Positions 24,300-32,621 of a stretch of DNA of 64,000 nucleotides are shown here, piece by piece (positions within the stretch are counted from its first letter, which is position 1; each line of letters begins with the position of its first letter). The position numbers and the translations under genes were made by a program. The DNA comes from JANOAR01 sp031411235. GTDB taxonomy: Bacteria; Verrucomicrobiota; Verrucomicrobiia; Verrucomicrobiales; Verrucomicrobiaceae. The DNA is taken from NCBI GenBank assembly GCA_031411235.1, contig JANOAR010000119.1:1-64000 (forward strand), in the 5' to 3' direction. The notes under the pieces were generated by a model. That model had not been told where the DNA came from and did no database searches. It worked only from the letters and a program-made list of their open reading frames with translations.

Positions 24300-26972
24300 A
24301 TGCCCCCACCACCCGCATCCCTCGCACCTGACCTCATCCCACGGCCTATCTCGGTCGCTGAAGAAGTCAAAAACTCGTTCCTCGACTACTCCATGTCGGT
24401 CATCATTTCGCGTGCGCTGCCCGACGTGCGCGATGGGCTAAAGCCCTCGCAGCGGCGCATTCTTTACGCGATGCATGAGCTATCGCTCTACCCGCCGAAG
24501 AAGCAGATGAAGTGCGCGAAGATCTGCGGCGACACCTCGGGGAACTACCATCCGCACGGCGAAGCGGTCATCTACCCGACGCTCGTTCACATGGGCCAGC
24601 CTTGGGCGATGCGCGAGACGCTCATCGATCCGCAGGGAAACTTCGGCTCGGTGGAAGGCGATCCACCGGCCGCCATGCGTTACACGGAAGCCCGCATGAC
24701 GCACCTCGGCGGAACGCTGATGTCCGACATGGACAAGGACACGGTGGACTTCGTGCCCAACTACGATGAGCGACTCACCGAGCCCACCGTCTTCCCAGCG
24801 GCATTCCCCAATCTCATCGTCAATGGTGGCACTGGCATCGCGGTCGGCATGGCCACCAACATGCCGCCGCACAACCTTGGCGAAGTGGTCGATGCGGTAT
24901 GCGCGCAGATCGACAATCCGGCGATTACTTGCAGCGAAATCATGCAGCACATCAAAGGCCCCGACTTCCCCACAGGCTGCGTGATTCATGGCACCTCGGG
25001 CATCCGCGAGTATCTGGAAACCGGCCACGGAGCCGTGCGGATGCGCGGCCAAGCCGAGATCGTTGAGAACGGCGGACGCGACCAGATCATCATCACCGAG
25101 ATCCCCTTCAACGTGAACCGCGCCGAGCTGGTGAAGCGCATCGCGGAGCTGGTGAATGAGAAAATCATCGTCGAAATCAGCGGCATCCGCGACGAGTCCG
25201 ATGAGAACACCCGCGTGGTCATCGACCTAAAACGCGAAGCCCGACCGCAGGTGGTGTTGAACAACCTGTATAAGTTCACCGCACTCGAAAGCAGCTTCAG
25301 CATCCACATGCTCGCCATCGACGGCGGCAGGCCGCGCGTGCTCGCGATGAAGGACGCCATCGCCTGCTACATCGAGCATCGCCGCGAAGTCATCATTCGC
25401 CGCACACGCTTCCTTTTGCGCAAGGCCGAGCTGCAAGCCGAGAAGCTGGAAGCCTACTTGCTCGCCCTTGGGCATCTGGATGACTTCATCAAGATCATCC
25501 GCGACAGCCGCAATCGCGATGAGGCCCGCGATGGCTTGAAGAGCTACAACTTCAGCGTCGCCACAGCCAAGGCTCTCGGCATTCTCATCCGTGGCCAGCC
25601 CAGCATCATCGGCGAGCGCTACCAGTTCACCGATGTGCAGGTGGATCACATTCTAGAGCTGCGCCTCTACCAGCTCACCGGCATGGAGCGCGACAAGATC
25701 AAGGCCGACTACGACGCCCTGCTCGCCAGCATCACCGATCTCATGGACATCCTGGCCAAGGAGCATCGCGTGCTGACCATCATCAAAGACGAGCTGCGCG
25801 CCATCAAGGCCAGACACGCCACGCCACGCCTGACCCGCATCGACGCGAATGCTTCCGGCATCGAAACCATCGACCTCATCCCCAACGACACGACCATCGT
25901 GACGATGACGCACTTCGGCTACATTAAGCGTACCCCGCCTGCTGAGTACCGCGTGCAACGCCGTGGCGGCAAAGGCTTGAAGGGCATGGAGACACGCGAG
26001 GCGATGTCTAAGGAAGAGAAGAACGACTTCGTGGAGACGCTCTTCAGCGCCAACATGCACGACTTCCTCCTCTTCTTCACCAACACGGGGCGCGTCTATG
26101 TGGATCGCGTCCACACCCTCGTTGAAGCCCCGCGCACGGGTCGCGGACGCAGCATCAAAAATGTGCTGAGCCTGCGCCCCGAAGAAAAAGTGGCCACCGT
26201 GCTACGCCTCGAAGCTCACGGTGCCGAAGACGCCGCGATGTGGGCAGCGGATCGCTATGTGCTCTTCGCCACGAAGGATGGCACGGTGAAGAAGACCGCG
26301 CTCGAAGCCTTCAAAAACTATAGGAACAACGGTGTCAACGCGATCACCATCGAAGAAGGCAACGACCTCGTTGATGTCATCCTCACCGATGGGAGCAATC
26401 AGATTTGCCTCATCACGCATGAAGGCTCCTGCGTGCGCTGCGAAGAAACCGACATCCGCCCCACGGGCCGTTCGTCGATGGGCGTGGCAGGCATTCGCCC
26501 CGCCGAGGGCGATTATGTTGTTGCTCTCACAGCGGTGCAGCCGGGCAAAACACTGCTCGTCGTCAGCGAGAACGGCATGGGCAAGCGCACCGAGTTTGAA
26601 GAGTATCGCCTGACCAATCGCGGCACCAAAGGCGTTATCACGATGAACGTCACCGACAAGACCGGCAAGGTCGTGAAGGGCATGGCGGTGAAGGATGACG
26701 AGGAACTGATGATCATGACCAGCACGGGACAAAGCGTGCGCATCAAGATCGCCACCATCCGCGAGACAGGCCGCAATGCCCAGGGCGTGAAGCTCATGGA
26801 TTTGAAGAAGGGCGAGATCATCCAAGATGTCGCTGCGGTGATCGCCGAGGAAGAAGATGCCACGGAGGCTGGTGAAGGTGAAGACGTAACCCCTGCTGAT
26901 GGTGTGGAAACTGACAGCGCCCCGCAAGCCGAGGCTGATGTGGCGGGTGAAGCCGACGAAGCGCAAGAGTAG
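24300..26972 (+). CDS. gyrA: DNA gyrase subunit A
   Basis: An 890-residue gyrase breakage-reunion subunit starting at ATG 24300. The catalytic pair is R127-Y128 (AAMRYTEAR). The GyrA box Q553-RRGGKG559 in the first C-terminal blade marks it as gyrase rather than topoisomerase IV; the beta-pinwheel continues to about 840, then an acidic tail rich in Glu/Ala (about 845-890). The quinolone-resistance segment reads HPHGEAVIYPT (84-94): the positions of E. coli Ser83 and Asp87 are Ala89 and Pro93. It follows gyrB on the same strand after the P460 gene and the repeat cluster, so it may have its own promoter. Confidence 0.96.
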   Translation: MPPPPASLAPDLIPRPISVAEEVKNSFLDYSMSVIISRALPDVRDGLKPSQRRILYAMHELSLYPPKKQMKCAKICGDTSGNYHPHGEAVIYPTLVHMGQPWAMRETLIDPQGNFGSVEGDPPAAMRYTEARMTHLGGTLMSDMDKDTVDFVPNYDERLTEPTVFPAAFPNLIVNGGTGIAVGMATNMPPHNLGEVVDAVCAQIDNPAITCSEIMQHIKGPDFPTGCVIHGTSGIREYLETGHGAVRMRGQAEIVENGGRDQIIITEIPFNVNRAELVKRIAELVNEKIIVEISGIRDESDENTRVVIDLKREARPQVVLNNLYKFTALESSFSIHMLAIDGGRPRVLAMKDAIACYIEHRREVIIRRTRFLLRKAELQAEKLEAYLLALGHLDDFIKIIRDSRNRDEARDGLKSYNFSVATAKALGILIRGQPSIIGERYQFTDVQVDHILELRLYQLTGMERDKIKADYDALLASITDLMDILAKEHRVLTIIKDELRAIKARHATPRLTRIDANASGIETIDLIPNDTTIVTMTHFGYIKRTPPAEYRVQRRGGKGLKGMETREAMSKEEKNDFVETLFSANMHDFLLFFTNTGRVYVDRVHTLVEAPRTGRGRSIKNVLSLRPEEKVATVLRLEAHGAEDAAMWAADRYVLFATKDGTVKKTALEAFKNYRNNGVNAITIEEGNDLVDVILTDGSNQICLITHEGSCVRCEETDIRPTGRSSMGVAGIRPAEGDYVVALTAVQPGKTLLVVSENGMGKRTEFEEYRLTNRGTKGVITMNVTDKTGKVVKGMAVKDDEELMIMTSTGQSVRIKIATIRETGRNAQGVKLMDLKKGEIIQDVAAVIAEEEDATEAGEGEDVTPADGVETDSAPQAEADVAGEADEAQE

Positions 26973-26985
26973 TGATGAAATGACG

Positions 26986-27051
26986 ATGCAGGCGGCCTGC
27001 CGATGTGCCGCCGCCTGCATTCGTTAGCGTAGGCGCGTTCGACAGAACGCG
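26986..27051. terminator. Two hairpins between convergent gyrA and FecR genes
   Basis: ATGCAGGCGGC (26986-26996) pairs perfectly with GCCGCCTGCAT (27010-27020); then CGCGTTC (27034-27040) pairs with GAACGCG (27045-27051). They fill the 88 bases between the gyrA stop and the stop of the minus-strand FecR gene. Neither has a T-run, so bidirectional termination is inferred from position only. Confidence 0.45.
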
Positions 27052-27060
27052 GCCTTCGCG

Positions 27061-29292
27061 CTAATACCTAGGGCGTGAGGCGAAGTTTTGCTTGCGAGGG
27101 TCGGTGGGGCTAAAGATCACGTTGCTCCCGCCATTGGTGAAGTTGCCATGACTGCCGTCGTTGTACTGGTGGTTGTTGGAGTGAACTCTGAGGTCGTTGG
27201 GACGAGTCACTTCGACGGCGACGCCCGAGTTCACCACCACGGTATTGCCTGCGATGGTCGCGGGGCCATCGAGGGTGGAGTTGCCGACGAAGCGAACGGT
27301 ACCGTTGGCACCTTGGGCATAAAGTTTGATGCCCAGGCCTGCGGTGATGGTGCTGTTGCCGATGAGGATTTCACCATTGGGGCTGAGGGTGGTGGCTTTG
27401 AACAACTCGGTGGCGGTGACGTTGGCGTAGTTGATGGAGACGTTACCAGCGAGGGTGCCATTGGTGCGCACTTCGACATTTTGGCCGTCGATGGTGACCA
27501 CGCCCAAGGTGCCGTCGATGTTGACGTTGCCTGTGTTGGACTCCAGCAGAATGCTGAGCAGATCGCTGCTCACAATGCGATTGAGCACGGCACTGCTGGT
27601 GACGTTGAGGTCGAGTTCAGCCGTGATGTCGAGACTTTTGGAGGCGGCGATTCTTGCGCCTTCGCTGATGTTGACGGTGCCACCAGCGGCCATTTTTACT
27701 TCGGCAGCTTTGATGGTGGGCGAGGTAACAACATAGGCACCTTTGGCGGGCTTGGGTTTCGCCGGGGATTGGGGGACTGGGTTGCCTACCTCGGTGGTGA
27801 TATTGATGTCGCCACCGGCAGCGATGTTGAAGCTGCCATCGGGGATGCTCACCGCTGCAGAGCCGCTGAAGGCGGTGATATTGACATTGCCACCCACCCC
27901 GTTTTCGAGCTGAGTGTAGAGCAGCACATCTTGATCTGAGCCCGTCATGAGAAAGCCCGTCTGCCAGTCGATGCTACCACTGGCAGCGAGCACTAAGCCG
28001 GTGAGTTCTTGTGGGGCTGAGACGAGCTGGCTACCTGCGCCATCGAGATTCCAGGTGCCAGAGCTTCTGGCGTTGTTACGCGGATTGATGTTGCTGAGTA
28101 GGATGTTGTTGGCGGAGGCGAGGATGAGATTTCTGGGGCCGGGTATGGAGTCCACTTGCGGCTGGCCGATGATGGCGAGGTCATCGACGAGGAAGCTCGA
28201 CCAGGGGCCATTGCTGCGGATGAGGCTATCGACTTTTGAAATGGGAGCGTTGTCGGTGGGGCCGAGACGATGGGTGGGTTTGTTGAAAAGATAAACTCCG
28301 AGTGAACCTTCGCTAACGGGCCGATAGATGCTGCCTTGGCCCGTGCCACGAGTGCCATCGAACTCAGCGGTGATGGTGGGGTCGGTGACGATTTGGCCAT
28401 TGTCGTCGAGCACGGCGTAACCACCAATCTGGGGCGGATGTACTTGGTCGGGGTTGTTTGGATTATTGTCGGGGCGAGGGCCGTTGGCGGGGCCACCGGG
28501 TGCGCCAGGGCCGGGAGGCGGCGTGCCTTCGCGGGCACCAAAAAAAGGAGTGAGCAACTGGCGAGCTTCGTTGGTGAGGGTGACTCGTGTGCCCTGGCCA
28601 GGGAGCATGAGGGCCGTCTTGAGCAGCTCGCCATCTTGCTTGCGCTGCTGCTGTTGCTGCTGGGCTTGCTGCATCTGGTTGGCGTTGCCGAGGGGTTGAA
28701 ACTCAGATTCATTGGTGAGTTTGGAGGATTGTTTGAGCCGCTCCAGATCGACTTGCACGGGCTCGGGGATGTTTTTCCCATCGGGCTTCATGAGCACCAT
28801 ATCGCCTGGGCCTAAGGTGCGGAATTCGCTGGGCTTGTCATTGCGAAATAGATCCAGCGATCCCTCCAAGACGATGACTTTGACATAACCATTGGGCTGA
28901 TACTCGACGAGGATCGTGGTGCCTGTGACGGCGGCAGTGATTGCAGCGGTGCGCACGCGAGCACCGCCCATTTGTTTGGGCACTTGGAGCAGGATGGTAC
29001 CTTGCTGGAGGTCGATGGTGCGGGAGCCTTGATCGAGGCTGAAGATGGAGTTGGCCCCGAGTCGGGTGAGGGTGCCATCGCCAAACTTTAGCTCAGCGCG
29101 TGATTTGGCTCCTGTGCTCACGGCGGTTTTGCCGCTGATGGTATCGCCCACGGCAGCGGCTTGCGAGGGGGCTTGATCGGGGAGCTTTTTCACGTCGTTG
29201 ATGACGCGGGTGAATTGGGCCTCGCGAAGGGCAGCCGCTTGCGAGGCAGTGGCCAAGACGATGGCGATGAGGAGGGTAATAAGGTGTTTCAT
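27061..29292 (-). CDS. FecR-domain protein with beta-helix C-terminus
   Basis: A 743-residue secreted protein. After the signal peptide (1-20) a FecR domain covers about 45-170 (AVGDTISGKTAVSTGAKSRAELKFGDGTLTRLGANS, TIDLQQGTILLQVPK, TAAITAAVTGTTILVEY, LEGSLDLF). A Gln-rich run (about 205-217) and a Pro/Gly/Asn-rich linker (about 253-290) lead to a long beta-helix-like half (about 420-700) with strings such as GGNVNITAFSGSAAVSI and SLDITAELDLNVTSS. Classical FecR relays iron-citrate signals; free-standing FecR proteins like this one lie in the envelope and are of unknown role. It is 28 bases downstream of the outer-membrane protein gene, likely one operon, and near a CHASE2 cyclase. Confidence 0.82.
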   Translation of the reverse strand: MKHLITLLIAIVLATASQAAALREAQFTRVINDVKKLPDQAPSQAAAVGDTISGKTAVSTGAKSRAELKFGDGTLTRLGANSIFSLDQGSRTIDLQQGTILLQVPKQMGGARVRTAAITAAVTGTTILVEYQPNGYVKVIVLEGSLDLFRNDKPSEFRTLGPGDMVLMKPDGKNIPEPVQVDLERLKQSSKLTNESEFQPLGNANQMQQAQQQQQQRKQDGELLKTALMLPGQGTRVTLTNEARQLLTPFFGAREGTPPPGPGAPGGPANGPRPDNNPNNPDQVHPPQIGGYAVLDDNGQIVTDPTITAEFDGTRGTGQGSIYRPVSEGSLGVYLFNKPTHRLGPTDNAPISKVDSLIRSNGPWSSFLVDDLAIIGQPQVDSIPGPRNLILASANNILLSNINPRNNARSSGTWNLDGAGSQLVSAPQELTGLVLAASGSIDWQTGFLMTGSDQDVLLYTQLENGVGGNVNITAFSGSAAVSIPDGSFNIAAGGDINITTEVGNPVPQSPAKPKPAKGAYVVTSPTIKAAEVKMAAGGTVNISEGARIAASKSLDITAELDLNVTSSAVLNRIVSSDLLSILLESNTGNVNIDGTLGVVTIDGQNVEVRTNGTLAGNVSINYANVTATELFKATTLSPNGEILIGNSTITAGLGIKLYAQGANGTVRFVGNSTLDGPATIAGNTVVVNSGVAVEVTRPNDLRVHSNNHQYNDGSHGNFTNGGSNVIFSPTDPRKQNFASRPRY

Positions 29293-29320
29293 GGCGGCTT
29301 GGAGTTACTTGAAGTGAGGT

Positions 29321-30277
29321 CTAAAATTTGATCCTGACGCCCAGGCCACCGCCCAAGTTTGCGGCTTCATAATCATACACATCGTAGTCCGAGTTGTTGA
29401 AGCTGTATGTGGCGCTGAGATAGATTTCGCACCACTTCCAGGGCACATAGCTAACCCCGAAAGCGATGCTGTGGAAGTTATCGCTGCGATCCAGCTCCGA
29501 GTAGTCGAAGTAGGTGTAGCGGTAGCCGAGCGAGAGTTGCAGATCCTGCATGAGCTTATAGCGCCAACCCACATCGGCGCTGTATTCATTGCGTTTGATG
29601 GCGGCGACATCGACGTCGATGTCCCAGTCGCCCATGAGGCCTAAGTTGATGCTGTTGCGGCGGTCGATGAGCACAAGCTTCTGGATGCCAGCACGGATGG
29701 AATGGCTGTTGAGCAGGGGTTCAAAGTCCTGGGTGATGCGGTTATACTGGTAGCCAGCAAAGATCAGCGAGTCAGCCAGTTTGGGCACGGCGTAGAGCAG
29801 CGAGGCATTAACCTCTAGGGACTCAAAGTTGAGCGCCTCCAACTCATTGTAGCGAAACCAATCCTCACTGACGCCAATGTCGGCGAATAACTTATTGCCC
29901 AGCTTGGGCTGGTAGGCAGCGGCGGCACGCCAGCCATAGAAACTATCGCTCAGCTCGCCTGTGGAAGTATGCGCGGCGTTGTCGGTATAGAACATGAAGC
30001 CGTCGGCGGTGAAGCGAAAGGGCTCGGACTTGGGCACTTGTTTCAAGATCAACTGCTGGCCAATGTCGTCATCGCCGGGCGAGGTGGGCGCAAAGGCTGT
30101 GTCATCGGTGATGGAGCGATTGGACAGGCCCGCAGAATCCTCAAGCGTGGGGGCGCTGCGTGGTGCCACGGCCTCAGTGCGGCGTGAAGCATCGGCTGCG
30201 GGGGGGATGGGGGATTGCGCCGAGAGAGAGGCGGCAGTAAGACATAGCAAGGCGATGACGAAGTGGGAGACGTTCAT
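29321..30277 (-). CDS. Outer-membrane beta-barrel protein
   Basis: A 318-residue protein from ATG 30277 (MNVSHFVIALLC), giving a normal signal peptide ending near SLSAQ. From about residue 80 it consists of alternating amphipathic strands with aromatic girdles (FYGWRAAAAYQP, KLFADIGVSEDWFRY, SLIFAGYQYNRI, LQLSLGYRYTYFDYSE, EIYLSATYSFNNSDY) and closes with GGGLGVRIKF, a C-terminal phenylalanine typical of barrels assembled by BamA. It probably forms an outer-membrane channel or receptor. Operon with the FecR-domain gene and divergent from the cyclase gene. Confidence 0.75.
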   Translation of the reverse strand: MNVSHFVIALLCLTAASLSAQSPIPPAADASRRTEAVAPRSAPTLEDSAGLSNRSITDDTAFAPTSPGDDDIGQQLILKQVPKSEPFRFTADGFMFYTDNAAHTSTGELSDSFYGWRAAAAYQPKLGNKLFADIGVSEDWFRYNELEALNFESLEVNASLLYAVPKLADSLIFAGYQYNRITQDFEPLLNSHSIRAGIQKLVLIDRRNSINLGLMGDWDIDVDVAAIKRNEYSADVGWRYKLMQDLQLSLGYRYTYFDYSELDRSDNFHSIAFGVSYVPWKWCEIYLSATYSFNNSDYDVYDYEAANLGGGLGVRIKF

Positions 30278-30350
30278 GAAGAGCGGGAGAGCGGCACGTT
30301 GCAAGGGGAGAAGTAATTACGAGGAAAAGCTATCGGGAGGGCGGGCGCAG

Positions 30351-30366
30351 GTCAATCACGATTGAC
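30351..30366. promoter_or_regulatory. Perfect 16-bp inverted repeat, operator candidate
   Basis: GTCAATC (30351-30357) and GATTGAC (30360-30366) flank AC in the 124-base divergent region, 35 bases before the cyclase ATG and 73 bases from the barrel gene's start. The form suits a dimeric regulator controlling either or both genes. It is not an FNR site, whose half-sites run the other way. Confidence 0.5.
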
Positions 30367-30401
30367 TTTCCCCAGGCTCCGCCGCCATCCTCGCAGTTCG
30401 T

Positions 30402-32612
30402 ATGCCAGTCCCCTCGAAATCAAAGGCTAAGCAACGCACCTCGCGTGGCGCGGTGCTAACTCGTCTCGCCACAGTCATCGTGCTCGGTGTCCTTGCAGCC
30501 TACTTCGGTGGCACGGTGGCGGATCATTGGCAACAGCGCAGCGGAGGCCAGTCCACCTTGGCCGAGCAAGCGCTGCGTGTGCCTAGCTACGTGCTGCAAC
30601 TGATGGAGTGGAAGCTGCAAAACTTCATCCATGCCTCGGGCAGGCCAGCGCCAGCTCGCGAGGAGATCGTGATCCTCGGCATCGACGCAGCTTCGATGGA
30701 GCTAAAAAGTGCGTTCGATGAAGACATTGCCGAGAGCAAAACGCTGCAACTTATGAAGAAAGGCTGGCCGTGGTCGCGCGAGGTTTATGCGCCCATGATT
30801 GATAAGCTGGTGCAAGCCGGAGCGAAGGCCGTGATCATCGACTTGATGTTCCCCGGCCCCTCACTCACGCATCCCGAAGGCGATGCGGTGATGAAGGCGA
30901 TGCTAGCCAAACATCCCGGTAAAGTGGTGCTCGCGGCCAACTATGCGCGCTCCATCAGCGGCAATGAAGTGGTGCCCAGCCTGACGCTGCCCTGCGATGA
31001 AATCGTGCCTGCGGATGCCGTGCCACCGCAGTCCATTGGATTCGTCAACTACTGGGCCGACGATGATGGCGTAGTGCGGCACGCGCGATTTTATCGCACC
31101 ATGGCCGAGGAAATAGGGCGCGTGGCGGATGCTAGTGAAGCCCCCATGCCATCGCTGGTCGCCGAGGCACTGCGGGCTACGAGGCAAGAGAAAACACTGC
31201 CATCGCCCGGCGATGGCGTGTTGGTTCACTTCGGCCATCCCGACAACTATGAGCCACTATCGCTGCATGAAATCCTGGTGCCCGATCTGTGGGAAACGAA
31301 CTTCAAAAGTGGCGCTGTGTTCAAGGATAAGTTTGTCTTCATCGGCCCTGCTGCAGCGGATTTACAGGACTACCATCTCACGCCGATGGGCCGATTGCTC
31401 GGGGTTCAAGTCCATGCCCATGTGCTGGCTGCGGCGCTGAGTGGCAGCTTTCTGCAAGCCATGCCGGGGTGGTGGCGCTGGGTTCTGACACCGCTCGCCG
31501 TGGGCGGCGGCTTGCTGCTCGTGCTGCTGTGGGGTGGGCGTCCGCTGGGCACTTTGTTTGCCTTCATCATGCTGACGATCTTGGGTGTGGTGGGCTGCTG
31601 GTGTGCGTTTATTTTTGGGCAGAGGGTGATCGAGGTCGTGGCTCCGCTGCTAGCGCTGAATCTCTTTGGCATCACGGGCCTAGCCTTTGACCACATGCTG
31701 GCACGGCGGCGTATGGATGCGCTGCGTGGGCAGCTCTCGCGCTACTTTTCCCCCGACCATGCGGAGGAGTTGCTGCGCGATCCCGAGGGCTTTGAAGCGA
31801 TGACGGCGGGGCAACGGCGCACCGTGGTGGTGCTGTTCTCGGACGTGCGTGGGTTTACCAGCATGGCGGAGAAACGACCTGCCGATGAACTGGTAGCGCA
31901 GCTCAATGAGTATCTCGATAGCATGGTGCAGATCGCATTTGGTCAGCGCGGGATGATCGATAAATTCATCGGCGATGCCATCATGGCCATCTGGGGCCGC
32001 ATGGGCGGTGCGCAGTCCGCGCAGAGTATTATTGATGACTCGATGCGGGCCGTGACCACGGCGTTGCGAATGCGGGCGGGGATGATCGAGCTGAACGAGC
32101 GCTGGAAGGTTGAGGGACAACCGACGCTGGCCTTTGGCCTGGGCATTCATCAGGGTGAAGCCATCGTCGGCGACATTGGCTCGATCTCCATGCCGCGCAT
32201 GGAGTTCACCGTCATCGGCGATAGCGTGAACACAGCGGCACGACTGGAAAGCGCGACGAAGCAGTACGGTGTTGATGTGCTCATCAGCGATGTGGTTTAT
32301 GAGCGTGTGAAGGAGCACTTCCTCTGCCGCACCGCCGACCTCGCCAAGCCTGTGGGCAAGACCATTGCCGTGCCGATCTACACGGTGCTCGGCTACGCGG
32401 GTGATACGCCGCCAGCGGGTCTTGCCGCGTTTGAGCAAGGCATCGCGCAGTATCGCGCGGGCGACTTCGAAGCCGCCATTCAGAGCCTCCATGAGGCTGC
32501 CGAGCTGGGCATGGATGACAAGCTCACGCAGGTCTATCTGAGCCGTTGTGCCGAGCTAACCGCGCAGCCGCCTGCCGACTGGGATGGCGTTTATGTGATG
32601 ACGAAAAAATGA
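30402..32612 (+). CDS. CHASE2-sensor class III adenylate cyclase
   Basis: A 736-residue membrane protein: one N-terminal TM segment (about 22-40), an extracytoplasmic CHASE2 domain (about 60-345; REEIVILGIDAASM, GWPWSREVYAPMIDKLVQAGAKAVIIDLMFPGP), three TM helices (about 352-435) and a class III cyclase domain (about 470-665). Metal-binding aspartates D481 and D525, substrate-selecting K521 and D607, and transition-state N610 and R614 are all present, so it should be an active adenylate cyclase making cAMP. A short TPR-like tail (about 675-736; GIAQYRAGDFEAAIQSLHEAAELG) ends it. Divergent from the barrel/FecR operon, with a palindrome between. Ends nine bases from the convergent DUF1501 gene. 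Confidence 0.92.
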   Translation: MPVPSKSKAKQRTSRGAVLTRLATVIVLGVLAAYFGGTVADHWQQRSGGQSTLAEQALRVPSYVLQLMEWKLQNFIHASGRPAPAREEIVILGIDAASMELKSAFDEDIAESKTLQLMKKGWPWSREVYAPMIDKLVQAGAKAVIIDLMFPGPSLTHPEGDAVMKAMLAKHPGKVVLAANYARSISGNEVVPSLTLPCDEIVPADAVPPQSIGFVNYWADDDGVVRHARFYRTMAEEIGRVADASEAPMPSLVAEALRATRQEKTLPSPGDGVLVHFGHPDNYEPLSLHEILVPDLWETNFKSGAVFKDKFVFIGPAAADLQDYHLTPMGRLLGVQVHAHVLAAALSGSFLQAMPGWWRWVLTPLAVGGGLLLVLLWGGRPLGTLFAFIMLTILGVVGCWCAFIFGQRVIEVVAPLLALNLFGITGLAFDHMLARRRMDALRGQLSRYFSPDHAEELLRDPEGFEAMTAGQRRTVVVLFSDVRGFTSMAEKRPADELVAQLNEYLDSMVQIAFGQRGMIDKFIGDAIMAIWGRMGGAQSAQSIIDDSMRAVTTALRMRAGMIELNERWKVEGQPTLAFGLGIHQGEAIVGDIGSISMPRMEFTVIGDSVNTAARLESATKQYGVDVLISDVVYERVKEHFLCRTADLAKPVGKTIAVPIYTVLGYAGDTPPAGLAAFEQGIAQYRAGDFEAAIQSLHEAAELGMDDKLTQVYLSRCAELTAQPPADWDGVYVMTKK

Positions 32613-32621
32613 GCCCTCGGC

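Noticed and set aside
30351..30366. FNR/CRP-type site
   Set aside because: Half-site orientation and sequence do not match TTGAT-N4-ATCAA or TGTGA-N6-TCACA.
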